Source: Allolobophora icterica (taxonomy: Eukaryota; Annelida; Clitellata; Crassiclitellata; Lumbricidae). From it: a stretch of DNA of 64,000 bases. The DNA lies in contig OY744616.1 of assembly GCA_963556255.1 (NCBI GenBank), positions 13,149,772 to 13,213,771 on the forward strand, in the 5' to 3' direction. The notes under the pieces are model-generated. The model was not told the origin of the DNA. It ran no database searches and worked only from the letters and a program-made list of their open reading frames with translations. The translations under genes and the position numbers were made by a program. Of this stretch, positions 46,091 through 56,201 are shown in pieces (the first letter of the stretch is position 1; each line of letters begins with the position of its first letter).

Positions 46091-47529
46091 CGAAAGCAAA
46101 CAGGGGTCGTCCATAAAGGTCGTCCAAAAAAATTACACACGTGGGGCCCTCCCGTCCTTTGTTCGCATTTATCAGACTTTGACATTACCCTCCCTATTCT
46201 CTGTGCAGATATCGTCACTCCAGCGGAGTACTAGGCTTTCCTGTTGACCTGTCCGGGCTAACTGTGCTACGGGTAGGGTACGTTGATACTGCCGCGTCCG
46301 GCACAGGGACTTGTTAAATCCTAAGTGATACAGACGCTGTCGGACTGAAGTTCGTGTGAAAGGTACAGACTAATGCCAGTATGCTTACTACATTTGGACA
46401 GGAACGACTGTGTTTGGCATGGCCCTTCCTCCACCTTCTCCTTCACAACCTCCTTCACTTCCTCCAACTTCTCCACCTCCGTTCTTCACCTCCTCCTTCA
46501 CCATCTTCTCCCCTCCACCTCCAACATCATCTCATCTCCTCACCTCCTTCACCTACTCCGTCTCCCTCTCCTCCACGCCTTTTTCCTTCTCCACATACTC
46601 TAACGATTCGGGTTGGAGGCTACTGATCGGACTTAGGTGATGATAAACCTTGGATAAATTGTTTGCGTATTGTTCTTTCCAGTGTGGGAATTGTAGAAAA
46701 AAGACTGGGGGAGGGGGTTGAACAGTTTATCCGTATTTTGCAAATTGATGTCAACGAAATTTAAAAGCAGCTGATTTCAACGCTAGCAGTTTTGCAAGTC
46801 AGACTCGAATCAAAATAAGTTCCTTTGTTGAGAAAATTCACAAATGTATACACGATAAGGCCTACATCATGGAAATGTCTTCTTTGTCAGAGTCTCGGAG
46901 TAAAATAAAGCTAAATCACACTAGTACAACTGAGGGGGTTGGAAATGGCCCCACTGGGGAGTGCAATGAAGACAACTGGGGCTCCTATGAAAGACTATAG
47001 GGTTGAACTTCCCAACCCTCCGACAATTCGCACCCTGATTCTCTCGCCCCTCAGATTCATATTTTCTGACCTTTTGCGCATAATAAGTATATAGGCGAAT
47101 GAAATAAATAATTGACCAAACAACCAAATGTACTAACAGTAAGGTTCAGTTCTGGATAACCTCAGTTGTTTAATCAGAGTTGATTCTTATGATACGTGCA
47201 CGAACAGTCGCAGTTCGTGTCGCAATCGCACTCCTTAAATAGATTACTCTGAACCTTCGTCGTCCGAATGTTCGGAGGATAGCATCGTGTGCGGAGGGAT
47301 TAGTACCAGACGACAGCAGGAGGAGTGTCTTATGGCTTCGGGGTTACAAGACGACGGCCAACAGACCGTCAACACCCGGCGAAGACTTAGCGACCAGAAG
47401 AAGTCAATCCCGTTACGCGCTTGATCTCTGGTAAACGCATCTGTAGACTATACAGACATAGCTACAGTGGCCAGTAAGAGAGAAATTGTCTAGTACTATA
47501 GCACACTGTATAGCCGCACACCGCACAGT
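46091..47529. other. Intergenic right of the duplication
   Basis: No gene recognised. A C/T-rich tract (about 46425-46605, CTCCTTCAC-like) gives chance open frames. The rest is unique sequence with a GC-richer patch around 47200-47400. Confidence 0.45.
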
Positions 47530-47836
47530 CATAGGCGTAATTTGTGGGGGTACGAAGGTCACCCATACCCCACTTTTCGAACTGGAGGGTACCGTACCCC
47601 ACACTTTTTGAACAATGCCAATCAATATTTTATTGCTGTACCTTCCCAGAGATCGCAGTCTCCGCATAATAGGCCTACGAGTCCAAATTTTAAAGTTCGT
47701 TCACTTCATCAAATGCAGCAATGGCATTGTGTCTTCTAATTAGCTGGACAAATTTACTTAAAAATGTATGTAAACATGTAAACGTGTATGTTAGAAATTG
47801 GTGCCCCCCACTTTTTAGACCAAAGTTACGCCCCTG
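47530..47836. mobile_element. hAT-like MITE, family B, copy 1
   Basis: CATAGGCGTAATTTGTGGGG at the left and AAAGTTACGCCCCTG at the right. Flanks are CGCACAGT (47522-47529) and AGCACAGT (47837-47844), 7 of 8 matching. It shares GCCAATCAATATT and CCAGAGATCGCAGTCTCCGC with copies at 51757 and 54665. Confidence 0.82.
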
Positions 47837-47994
47837 AGCACAGTCTTCACAGTGAACGTCAGCGCTCTTGAGCAAGCTGTGATCTACATCTAGAAACTTT
47901 CGTCTGATTAACAATTAAGTCCTAAGATAGTGTGTTTTCTAACAAAAAGTGTGCAGTTGACATTGAATGAATCGTGCATAGTATCAATTTTTCA

Positions 47995-48470
47995 TTCACT
48001 CACTCATTCATTCATTCATTCATATCGGACATTTATAAAAAAAAAATATAGCGCCTCTTCAAGGAGAACTACTCGGAGGCGCTCCCGACTCCAGCACGGC
48101 TGAATAGAACGGTCTTAAGGCGAGGAAAGAACGTGGAAGAAAAGGTTCTGGAGAGCAAGCGGAGCGCTAGGCTATTCAAGGTTAGACGGCCCACCACCTA
48201 GAAAGCACGATGCTGCCTGGTAGATGTAGAGGCAAAAGGAACAGAGAACAGCTGTGACGAGCGAAGGGATCGAGAGCCCCGCGTGCTGAGAACGGGGCGA
48301 CAGAGCGAACGGAACAAGGCCCAGCAAGCAGCGCCAGACTGGGGCAGCCAACCTATACGTGATACGCTGCTCAAGAGGGAGCCAGTGGAGCACATTACGC
48401 ATGGCCAATATTGGATATATGGCCGAAGAGGAGGACAGCGGAGCGTAGGACCCGATCCAAGCACCTCAGA
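47995..48470 (-). mobile_element. 3' end of a CR1/Jockey-like LINE
   Basis: On the minus strand, broken frames read NVLHWLPLEQRITYRLA and then RSLRSSQLFSVP, the C-terminal region of LINE reverse-transcriptase proteins. It is followed by a GC-rich 3' UTR, the GAGCGCCTCCGAG...AGAGGCGCTAT hairpin (48035-48110) and an (ATGA)n tail (to 47995). A one-base shift separates the two protein pieces, so it is inactive. Confidence 0.75.
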
Positions 48471-49177
48471 CGGCTAACAGGGCGACCAGAATTCTTGAGA
48501 GATTAGCTTAAGTCAAGCACACGTGACTGCATTCTAATACCTGATTGAAGCTGATAGTTTTGGCCTACTTATCAATTCAAGTACAGTTCGAGAGTTTGAC
48601 GAAGAGCGTGCAGTTGACATTTCTGAGTATTCGATTCATTGATTCAGCCGTCATCGACTGTCCGTCAGAACAGAATTGTCTGCTCGACAGTCGACATTAG
48701 TCCTGTTGCTGAAGGACGGTCCTGGGCAACACCAGTGTCTGCTGTTAGCAGAAATTAGTTTGAAGAAAAATTCTAGATTGTCTTTTCGATAACTTTCCTT
48801 CCTGCTTGTAAACTACGCCATAGCCCACAGTTTCGTTTATAGGATTATCGATTCCGTTGAAATTGTTTAGCCGGGGGTCTAATACAACACTGCACTCATA
48901 TGGACACAGATGAAACGTACAAATAAATCCACACACATAATATATATATATATATATATATATATTGCTTTGGTGTGGGTATACTGCTTTGGTGTGGGTA
49001 TACTGCTTGCGCTGCATTTACAGAGTTGAAGACAACACTGAACCCAATACTGAGTCATAGTCAGTCGACCATTATTATTCTTCAAGGGGACTGATAGTAA
49101 TCATGATGACCTTCATTAGCTTGGATCAATTAGGCGTAGTCGTAGTAGTTTTTTAAATCCCATGAGTGAACCCAACT
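48471..49177. other. Intergenic
   Basis: No gene seen apart from the TA run. Confidence 0.4.
48942..48964. repeat. (TA)n microsatellite
   Basis: Short TA run followed by two copies of a GCTTTGGTGTGGGTATACT word. Confidence 0.85.
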
Positions 49178-49872
49178 GTTGAAGAGGTGGAGCCTTGGAG
49201 GGAGACGACCGTTATTAGCCAGTCCTCTCCTCCCACGCCTTAGCCGCTAGCCCAGAGTCCTCAGGACCCTAGCCCAGAGTCCCCTCCTCCCACGCCTCAG
49301 CCGCTAGCCCAGAGTCCTCAGGATCCTAGCCCAGAGTCCACTCCTCCCACGCCTTAGCCGCTAGCCCAGAGTCCCCTTCTCTCACGACTTAGCCGCTAAC
49401 CCAGAGTCCCCTTCTCTCACGACTTAGCCGCTAACACAGAGTTCCCTTCTTCCAGGCTTTAGTCGCTAGCCCAGAGTCCTCCGGGACCCTAGCCTAGAGT
49501 CCCCTCTCTCCCCACGGTCCCCCTTGAGGAATATAAATAGAAGCAGAAATGTGCCTGACACACACACGCACCAAGAGAGGGTCTGAGAGTCAGTATTGGG
49601 AGGAGCGGGTGTGAAGTGATAGAGAAGCTTGTCTATCACTTCACACCCTTTTGTTGACTGACGATGTGATTAGTTCGTTCTCTTAAAATCGTTGAAGTGA
49701 ATAAACTACGTGATGTCGACTGGTGTGCTAAGCCCTCTGATAGATCACGTAGGCCGGACCGACGCAACTATGGAATAGCAGCAGGCTTCGAGGCAGGAAA
49801 GATAGACAGTCTGGGTAAAAAGAGGATCCGCCACGCGAAGTCGCCGCCTCCTCGGGTTCATAACTTCATACA
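49178..49872 (+). repeat. Minisatellite plus promoter-like segment, possible solo LTR
   Basis: 49190-49510 repeats CTAGCCCAGAGTCC and TTAGCCGCTA words. Then come TATAAATAG (49534-49542), a perfect palindrome GGGTGTGAAGTGATAG / CTATCACTTCACACCC (about 49608-49649) and AATAAA (49700-49705). TATA box, polyA signal and TG...CA ends (TGTTGAAG at 49178, TCATACA to 49872) would suit a solo LTR, but no target duplication or primer-binding site was seen. Confidence 0.3.
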
Positions 49873-50507
49873 AGGAGGGAGACCAGAATTACACTTTCGT
49901 TGGCTTTCCTCAGCTGCCTGGTCTTCAGATATATTCCGCAGCTAGGGCCTAAAATTTAATTTGTATCTGCAGAAAAATTCAATTGTAACTTTTGGATGCG
50001 AATCCGTCGGTTGGCATCGGTGTTTGCGGAGGCCCCTCCGGTGATCCTTCTAGATAATACTATCTGAGCACTGATTACTTACAGGTCAACTTTCTGTCTT
50101 GGATGAACTTCAGAATCTAGGCTGCCATTCCAGACTAGCGTGGGCGATGCTTTCCTAAGGTACTTCCCACAGAAGCTTAATTAAAATATCTCGATTACTA
50201 ACTAACTATGCTTCGATTCGTCGACATTGTTCCCTCAATCTCATATCTGTCAAGAGCTTTTTCCAATCCACCACTTATGCTGTTTGCTCAGCTCGTTCAC
50301 ACGGCTAAATGCTATCGAAGAGTTTGTTTCGTGCCGAGCGAGATTTGGAACACGATCATCACGCCTGCCATACAGCAGGATATATCGGGGCAGCAACTAA
50401 CCTGCAGGCGACATCAACAGAGGCTTCCCTAACGCCTACACGGTCCATCAGACCGTATGACCAATCACATATCAGCCGACGCTAATCATTATAATAATAT
50501 TCAGCAT

Positions 50508-50510
<3 letters not shown>
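49873..50510. other. Intergenic
   Basis: Nothing recognisable beyond chance open frames. Confidence 0.4.
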
Positions 50511-50587
<77 letters not shown>

Positions 50588-50637
50588 GGTCCACGCATCC
50601 CTTTTGGGTCTCTCCGCCTCGTAACCCATACGGTATA

Positions 50638-50678
<41 letters not shown>

Positions 50679-50700
50679 ATATACACACATATATATATAC
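50511..50700. repeat. (AT)n microsatellites flanking about 55 bp of unique DNA
   Basis: AT arrays at about 50511-50582 and 50633-50700. Ile-Tyr frames here are artefacts. Confidence 0.97.
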
Positions 50701-50994
50701 ACTTGCAGGGAGAGTTCATCACCAGCCATGGACGTTTCCCTGGCTTCCGAAATTATCCAGGTCTTGCGTATGATAGGCTGAAGGTCATGGCTGATAGCGG
50801 CAGTCTCCAATATGACGAAACCTTCCGCGGAACCGTGTTCAGACAGCATAATCAGTGAGGCTGAAGTCAGACATTTTTTACTGTATAATTTCAACAGAGT
50901 GGCTGCAGAGTAGCAGTGGGTGCTCCTTTATTGTCAGAAAACATACGCTGTAATCTTTGTCCACATTAGGCCTACATGTAGGCCGATATGTATA

Positions 50995-51445
50995 CATGAA
51001 TACATACACACATACATCACATACGTACGCATACATACATACATACATACATCGGGACTACATACACACATACATCACATACGTACGCATACATACATAC
51101 ATACATACATACATACATACATACATACATACATACATGTCATACATACATACATACATACATACATACATACATACATACATACATACATACATACATA
51201 CATACATACATACATACATTCATACATTCATACATGCATATATGCATTCATACATACATGGTACATGCATGCATATATACATACATACATTCATTCATTC
51301 ATTCATTCATACCTACATTATATATATACATAGGCTACATACATGGTAGGTTTCGTCATATTGGAGTCTGCCGCTATACATACATGCATACATGCCTACA
51401 TATATGCATACATACATGCGTATACAACTATACATACATACAAGG
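50995..51445. repeat. (TACA)n tetranucleotide array
   Basis: Long CATA/TACA repeat with CATT-containing interruptions on its right. His-Thr-Tyr-Ile frames are artefacts. Confidence 0.97.
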
Positions 51446-51756
51446 TATTAGAACTTAAAGGAGTGAGTTATATTCTAATTTCGCTGCCACACGGACAAGA
51501 CGAGTCTCTCATCACGACAACATGGAACAATCTATGTTAACTTCGGGGTAAAATAAGTTATGAAGTGCTAGCGCATATACATGTATAGCGACTTCGTTTT
51601 CCCAGTCTTGACCATCTATTATCTCCGACACGTGTTCACCGCTCGTGAATAAGTTGGAGCCCTGCGCTATAGCTATCACGTGACGCCTAAGAAATCTTAT
51701 ATGTAGGCCTACCCTGGCATAGACAGTTTCGCAAGGTCAGTGACAATGGAATTCTT
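51446..51756. other. Intergenic
   Basis: Around 51638-51670 a short match to the inverted-repeat terminus of the THAP element (CTCGTGAATAAGTTGGAGCC). Otherwise nothing recognised. Confidence 0.4.
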
Positions 51757-51967
51757 CATAGGCGAAGTTTGTGAGGGATAGGAGGGGTACCCGTACCCCG
51801 ACTTTTTGAACTCTGGGGTATCATACTCCCCACTTTTTTGAAAAATGCCAATCAATATTAATTTCTATTAGGTCTATTGTGCCTTCCCAGAGGTCGCAGT
51901 CTCCGCCTTGCTTCGTGTATGTAGGAAATTGGTACCCCTCACTTTTTAGACCAAAGTTACGCCCCTG
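51757..51967. mobile_element. hAT-like MITE, family B, copy 2
   Basis: CATAGGCGAAGTTTG at the left, AAAGTTACGCCCCTG at the right, with a perfect 8-bp duplication GAATTCTT at 51749-51756 and 51968-51975. Same interior as the other family B copies. Confidence 0.88.
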
Positions 51968-52643
51968 GAATTCTTCATATTCTTGACGCTTCTGCATGAA
52001 GCCGTTATTATGTCAGAGAGAGTTACGTCATAGATTTACGACGACATCTGATACCGTCTAACAGAGTTGTATTAAATCTCGAGGTTTACTTAGGTCCAAT
52101 ATATCCTGACTTTATGTCCGTTTCGTGAATACTGAAATAGGAAAATCATTATCGCTAGTGCCTTTGCATGTCTTCGTATAGCCCGCACCGTTGTATTAAC
52201 CCTAAACTACTTGTAAGAGTGCCCGTGCAACACATAATTGAAGTCCAGATTTTTCGTGACTATGTGTCAATGTGTGTGTAGGCCTATTTTTGACTTAGAC
52301 CCACCCACCTCATTTTCAAAGACTTTACGAGTAACACAGCTGTGCACGTATTTATATAGCTCAATAACAACGAACAACAAAAAGTACATAATCTCCGGTC
52401 TTGTTTTTGAATTGAAAAACAGCTAAGGCATTCATCACAAGCGACTGCAATTTTGGAAGAAATCTGCGTATACGCGAAATTGAAACACAAAGTTTTATCG
52501 TTTTTACAGCACATGGTTGCATGTCTTGGACGATATGCCGCAGAGACCTTCTCACCGCAAGGTCTGAGGTTCGAAGCCTCACACGACGTCTAAAGACCCA
52601 GGCAATATGTTATAGGACTATATATACTAACAGCACAGATTGC
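51968..52643. other. Intergenic, with a tRNA-like patch
   Basis: No gene. Around 52540-52590, AGACCTT...AAGGTCT is followed by TGAGGTTCGAAGCCTCA, shaped like anticodon and T arms with a B-box. No matching D arm or acceptor stem was found, so it may be a tRNA-derived SINE relic. Confidence 0.3.
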
Positions 52644-52810
52644 CAGGTGCGTCTACACCATAGAATCTTGGAGCAAATGCTCCATCCAAGAAATAAGGGG
52701 GGGGTCTATCAGTGTGTGCCATCATTAGCCGGGGGAAGGAAGAGGAAGGGGTAAGAGGAGGGTAGGGAGGGGAAGTTGTTCCAATGACCTTGGAGGGCAT
52801 AGACGCCCTG
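52644..52810. mobile_element. hAT-like MITE, family C, copy 2
   Basis: CAGGTGCGTCTAC at the left and CATAGACGCCCTG at the right, flanked by CAGATTGC (52636-52643) and CAGATCGC (52811-52818). The interior is the reverse-oriented equivalent of 6995-7172 (ATGGAGCATTTGCTCC-type block). Confidence 0.78.
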
Positions 52811-53063
52811 CAGATCGCTGTTAGTCAGTGCATTAGTTGTCGGGGGGGGGGGGTGAGGAGGGGGTTAAGGTTCAACCTCTAGCTCTTCTTCTAACCCCCT
52901 CCGTTAAGTAATTGAAAAGATTTTGGTGTCAGGGAACTAAACTATCTTTTGAGTCGCCATTTGTTTTGTATGCAACTTATGATATCAGCAATTTTAGATT
53001 TTGACCTGCGATCGTGTACTTTGGTACAGAGCTATGTGCAGGTGATGCAAGGCATCCGGGCCC

Positions 53064-53442
53064 CAGTGTTTAATCTAGTCCCCCTCATCTGGGAGGGGAA
53101 ACAAGGTTTCTGGGGGAGCAAAGAATTTACACACGATTTTTTCATCCATCTTGAAAAAGTTTCAGACTTTTCCTAATTTCATCTTCAAAAAAGTTGATGA
53201 CCTTTTTTAGTCCTTCGTCCGATTTTTTAATTTGTCTACAACAATTACTCTTCTCAAAAAAGGTTGATGACCTTCTTTTCGGAATTCATCTCTCTGGGGG
53301 GGAACCATGTCTCCACATGTATCGTGGGGGGATTTTCCTCCCCTAAAGGTCTTCACATTGTAATATTGCTGGCCTCTGGGGAGGGAAACATAGATCCTGG
53401 TGGGACATTCCCCCCCCCCAAGACGTCTAGATTAAACACTGT
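53064..53442. mobile_element. hAT-like MITE, family A, copy 2
   Basis: CAGTGTTTAATCTAGTCCCC at the left, GTCTAGATTAAACACTG at the right, flanked by CCGGGCCC (53056-53063) and CGGGGCCC (53443-53450). It matches 8764-9070 over its length, with extra internal sequence. Confidence 0.8.
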
Positions 53443-54160
53443 CGGGGCCCACGACCTCCAGGGCCCACAGAGACACCAGGCAATTTTTATAACCACAGTT
53501 GAAAATTTCATTTTACAATTAATCCAATTCACATTGCTGCTTATTTGGTGACAGATCTAGTACAAGTAGTTGTGATGTTCGAATGTTTCGACAATTGTCG
53601 ACACACTTGCATTACTTTCTTACTTTACTGCTTTAGCATAGTCAGCTTCCAGCCACGTACGTACTGAACTCCTGTTACCTTGTCTCGAATCACGACGGTT
53701 ACAATGCATAACGTCTTTAGAGTTTATGTCAGTGAACTGAATAACTAATTTTGCAGCTGCCAACAAACGTTCTGAACTCCTTTTACGTCTCGAGTCAAGA
53801 CGGTCACATTGCATAATCTGTTCAGAGTTTATCTGAATGAACGGAATAACTAATTTTTGTCATTGATTGTCGATTTAAATCTGTATAATAGCGAAATATC
53901 ACGCAATTTTATGAATGTAACCTAAGACCTTGGTTTCGACATTAGGCCTAAGTGGCGGATGGCATACACATGGGTCCATGACAATATTGGTAAGAACGTA
54001 AGGCTGTAGGCCTTACAAGGCCAAACAGGGCCCATGCGGGACCCTTACACCCAGGCCCATGATAATTAGCTACGCCACTGCTTTGGTAATCTGTAAACAT
54101 GTCTACCCCCAGCTCTTTTTTTACAACCAAAACACAGCTGTTACTCTATCTTTTTCTCTT
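53443..54160. other. Intergenic, with a possible further hAT relic
   Basis: No gene. A duplicated block of about 120 bp (around 53640-53740 and 53750-53850) repeats TACTGAACTCCTGTTACCTT-like sequence. At 53951-54082, AAGTGGCGGATGG and TAGCTACGCCACTG look like hAT termini, but no target duplication was found. Confidence 0.4.
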
Positions 54161-54164
54161 GGGG

Positions 54165-54250
54165 TCTCTCGCACTGGGAGCGCTTCTGAATGGCCCTCCC
54201 GCTAGAAGCGCTTTATAAATATCCAAATACAATACAATACAATACAAATA
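54165..54250 (+). mobile_element. LINE/SINE 3' end with hairpin and (AATAC)n tail
   Basis: CACTGGGAGCGCTTCTGA, a loop, CTAGAAGCGCTTTATAAATA, then AATAC repeats. Same 3' stem-loop as at 16.4, 28.3 and 48.0 kb. Confidence 0.65.
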
Positions 54251-54664
54251 CAATAGGCCTTCGATTTAAAACAATTAAAAGGTGACAGGTACCTATTGTT
54301 ACGCAATATGCAGGGAACAAAAATTGACCACTGCAAAATAATATATCAAGACTTGTATACAGGGCGTCTGAGAAGGAAAGCTTTTTGTTTTCGTATAATT
54401 TCAACTTATATATAGGCCTACAACGGAACAACTTCGCCCCATACCACTTTGCTGCGGCCTGGGGCGAAACCCCAGACGCTGGAGATGTTTCCATTTGTAA
54501 CTTTTTGTATGTTAAAAATTCAAGAAGTTCTGAATTTCCCAGTTCCTCAGGTCCCCTACCTTGACCCCAACTTCGTAGCTCTGGCGATGCCCCTTTTTAT
54601 ATAACACCATTTGTCTACCTCTTTGAAGCGCTTCTCGTAATTAAACTACGAGCTTAACTTGAGT

Positions 54665-54868
54665 CAGAGGTGTAACTTTGGTGTAAAATTGGAGGGTACC
54701 AATGTCTTACATACACGAAGCAAGGCGGAGACTGCGATCTCTGGGAAGGCACAAAAAATAAAATATTTATTGGCATTGTTCACAAAGTGGGGGTACGGTA
54801 CCCCAGTCCAAAAAATGGAGGTGCGCCCGCTACGGGTACCCCTCGTACCCCCACAAATTACGCGTATG
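54665..54868. mobile_element. hAT-like MITE, family B, copy 3 (reversed)
   Basis: Left CAGAGGTGTAACTTTGG, right CAAATTACGCGTATG, in the opposite orientation to the other two. Flanks ACTTGAGT (54657-54664) and ACTTAATT (54869-54876) match at 6 of 8. Confidence 0.75.
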
Positions 54869-55135
54869 ACTTAATTGAGCTTTAAGTACGCATGTCTGAT
54901 GAAGTGATACGGATCGCGATTGCAATGCGACTCGGAACGACCACATTTGTGTCATTGTGGCGAGAGGGAGTCGACGCCTGAATGATGACTCCACCGTCTG
55001 GTCGCAGAAAAGACGCTGGCAGACCACAACAACCTATACATATGCCAATATAGTTCAGAAAGTTCATCTAATGCCTGCTGTCTTGGCTACTAGTAGACGC
55101 CATCCACAGTCCAATGCAGTTCAGAAGGTTCAATG

Positions 55136-55293
55136 AGTCATTTGATCTAATGCTTGGTCTCCTTATACACCAAAATTATGAATTTAAAAAAATTATGAAT
55201 TAATCAAAATTATGAATTAATCAAAATTATGAATTAAAAAATTAAATTCATAATTTTGGTGTATAAGGAGACCAAGCAGTAGATCAAATGACT
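55136..55293. repeat. 158-bp near-perfect hairpin
   Basis: Arms of about 50 bp (AGTCATTTGATCTAATGCTT... and its complement with one or two mismatches) surround an AT-rich core of AAAATTATGAATTA repeats. It could be a small MITE, but I saw no clear target duplication. Confidence 0.7.
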
Positions 55294-55635
55294 GTTGGTG
55301 ACTCAGAAGCAATCAGCTTTCTCTTATAGATATAATGTGTCATATTAAATCGAAGCGTCTGTTATTAAATAATCTTTATGTACCCATGTTGTGAGATGAC
55401 GTGTTTACGTACAGTTTACTACCGCGAACTTTAATCTGCGAATTGATTTCGGTGAAGCCATAACTTCAGTCTGAGAAGCAGTTCGTCCAGACTTCCTCGA
55501 CACCTGTCAGCAGACGATAAACTGCTGATAAACTGTTGGGTGCGTCCTATGTAGGCCTATACCTCTTCTCAGTGAACACTGTATACAGGAAACGAGAGAA
55601 TACGCATCACCCGACTGGTCACAGATACGGTGAGG

Positions 55636-56201
55636 ATTGTAGCGGGACGCCCTCTAGCGGGTGCGCGCTGCCGTGGGTCTATGTAGGAGGAGGGGATCAG
55701 ATCACCTTGCAGCCCAGCCTTACTACCATAATATATGGGTCGTTTGGCCTGCAGGCGTTCACTGTGCCTTACCACAGGTGATTGGCTACGCAATTCTCTT
55801 TCTTCCTCCAGTCCGGGGTTCAATTCCGAATCTGGGTCTACCAGGATGTCCCGAAGGTGTCCTGCGGTTCCCGGGTGGGGAACGGTTGCCGTCCCTGACG
55901 ACGCACCAGGGCTCGTTTTTGACCCATCGGCTGAATAGAGTATGGTCTCTGCGGAATCATTAAACAATCTCACTGCTCTGGGGTTAATTTCATCCTCTTC
56001 TTCTTCTTCTTCTTCTTCTTCTTGCACTGGGGTTCGAACCTCCCTTGACCTTACTGGTTCGATACCACTGCGTCTTGCCTCTTCTACCATCATCATCAAT
56101 AGCTCCGGGTGTGTTTGAAAGAAACCTGACAAGAATGGGGGGTAATCTGATAACAAACTTTGCAAGTCTTCTGGATTCAAATCCATATCTGCATTCTCCA
56201 T
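55636..56201 (-). pseudogene. 5' fragment of retroelement gag (copy 1)
   Basis: Reads from a Met at 56201 (MENADMDLNPEDL) through an acidic Glu run and RLFNDSAETILYS to ARGRPATI. At that point (55636) the similarity to the larger copy stops and unrelated sequence continues the frame for a few residues. 55636-56012 matches 63624-64000 with no difference that I could see. The remainder of the element is absent. Confidence 0.75.

Noticed and set aside
50472..51458. Ile-Tyr and His-Thr-Tyr-Ile frames
   Set aside because: Translation of (AT)n and (TACA)n arrays.
52521..52600. Possible tRNA gene
   Set aside because: Anticodon- and T-arm-like stems are present, but no D arm or pairing acceptor stem; kept only as a relic remark.
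55661..55963. Plus-strand frame repeated at 63649-63951
   Set aside because: Antisense of gag; it is repeated only because the gag segment is.
55990..56045. GGTTCGAACC B-box-like motif suggesting a tRNA gene
   Set aside because: It lies inside gag coding sequence and has no cloverleaf around it.
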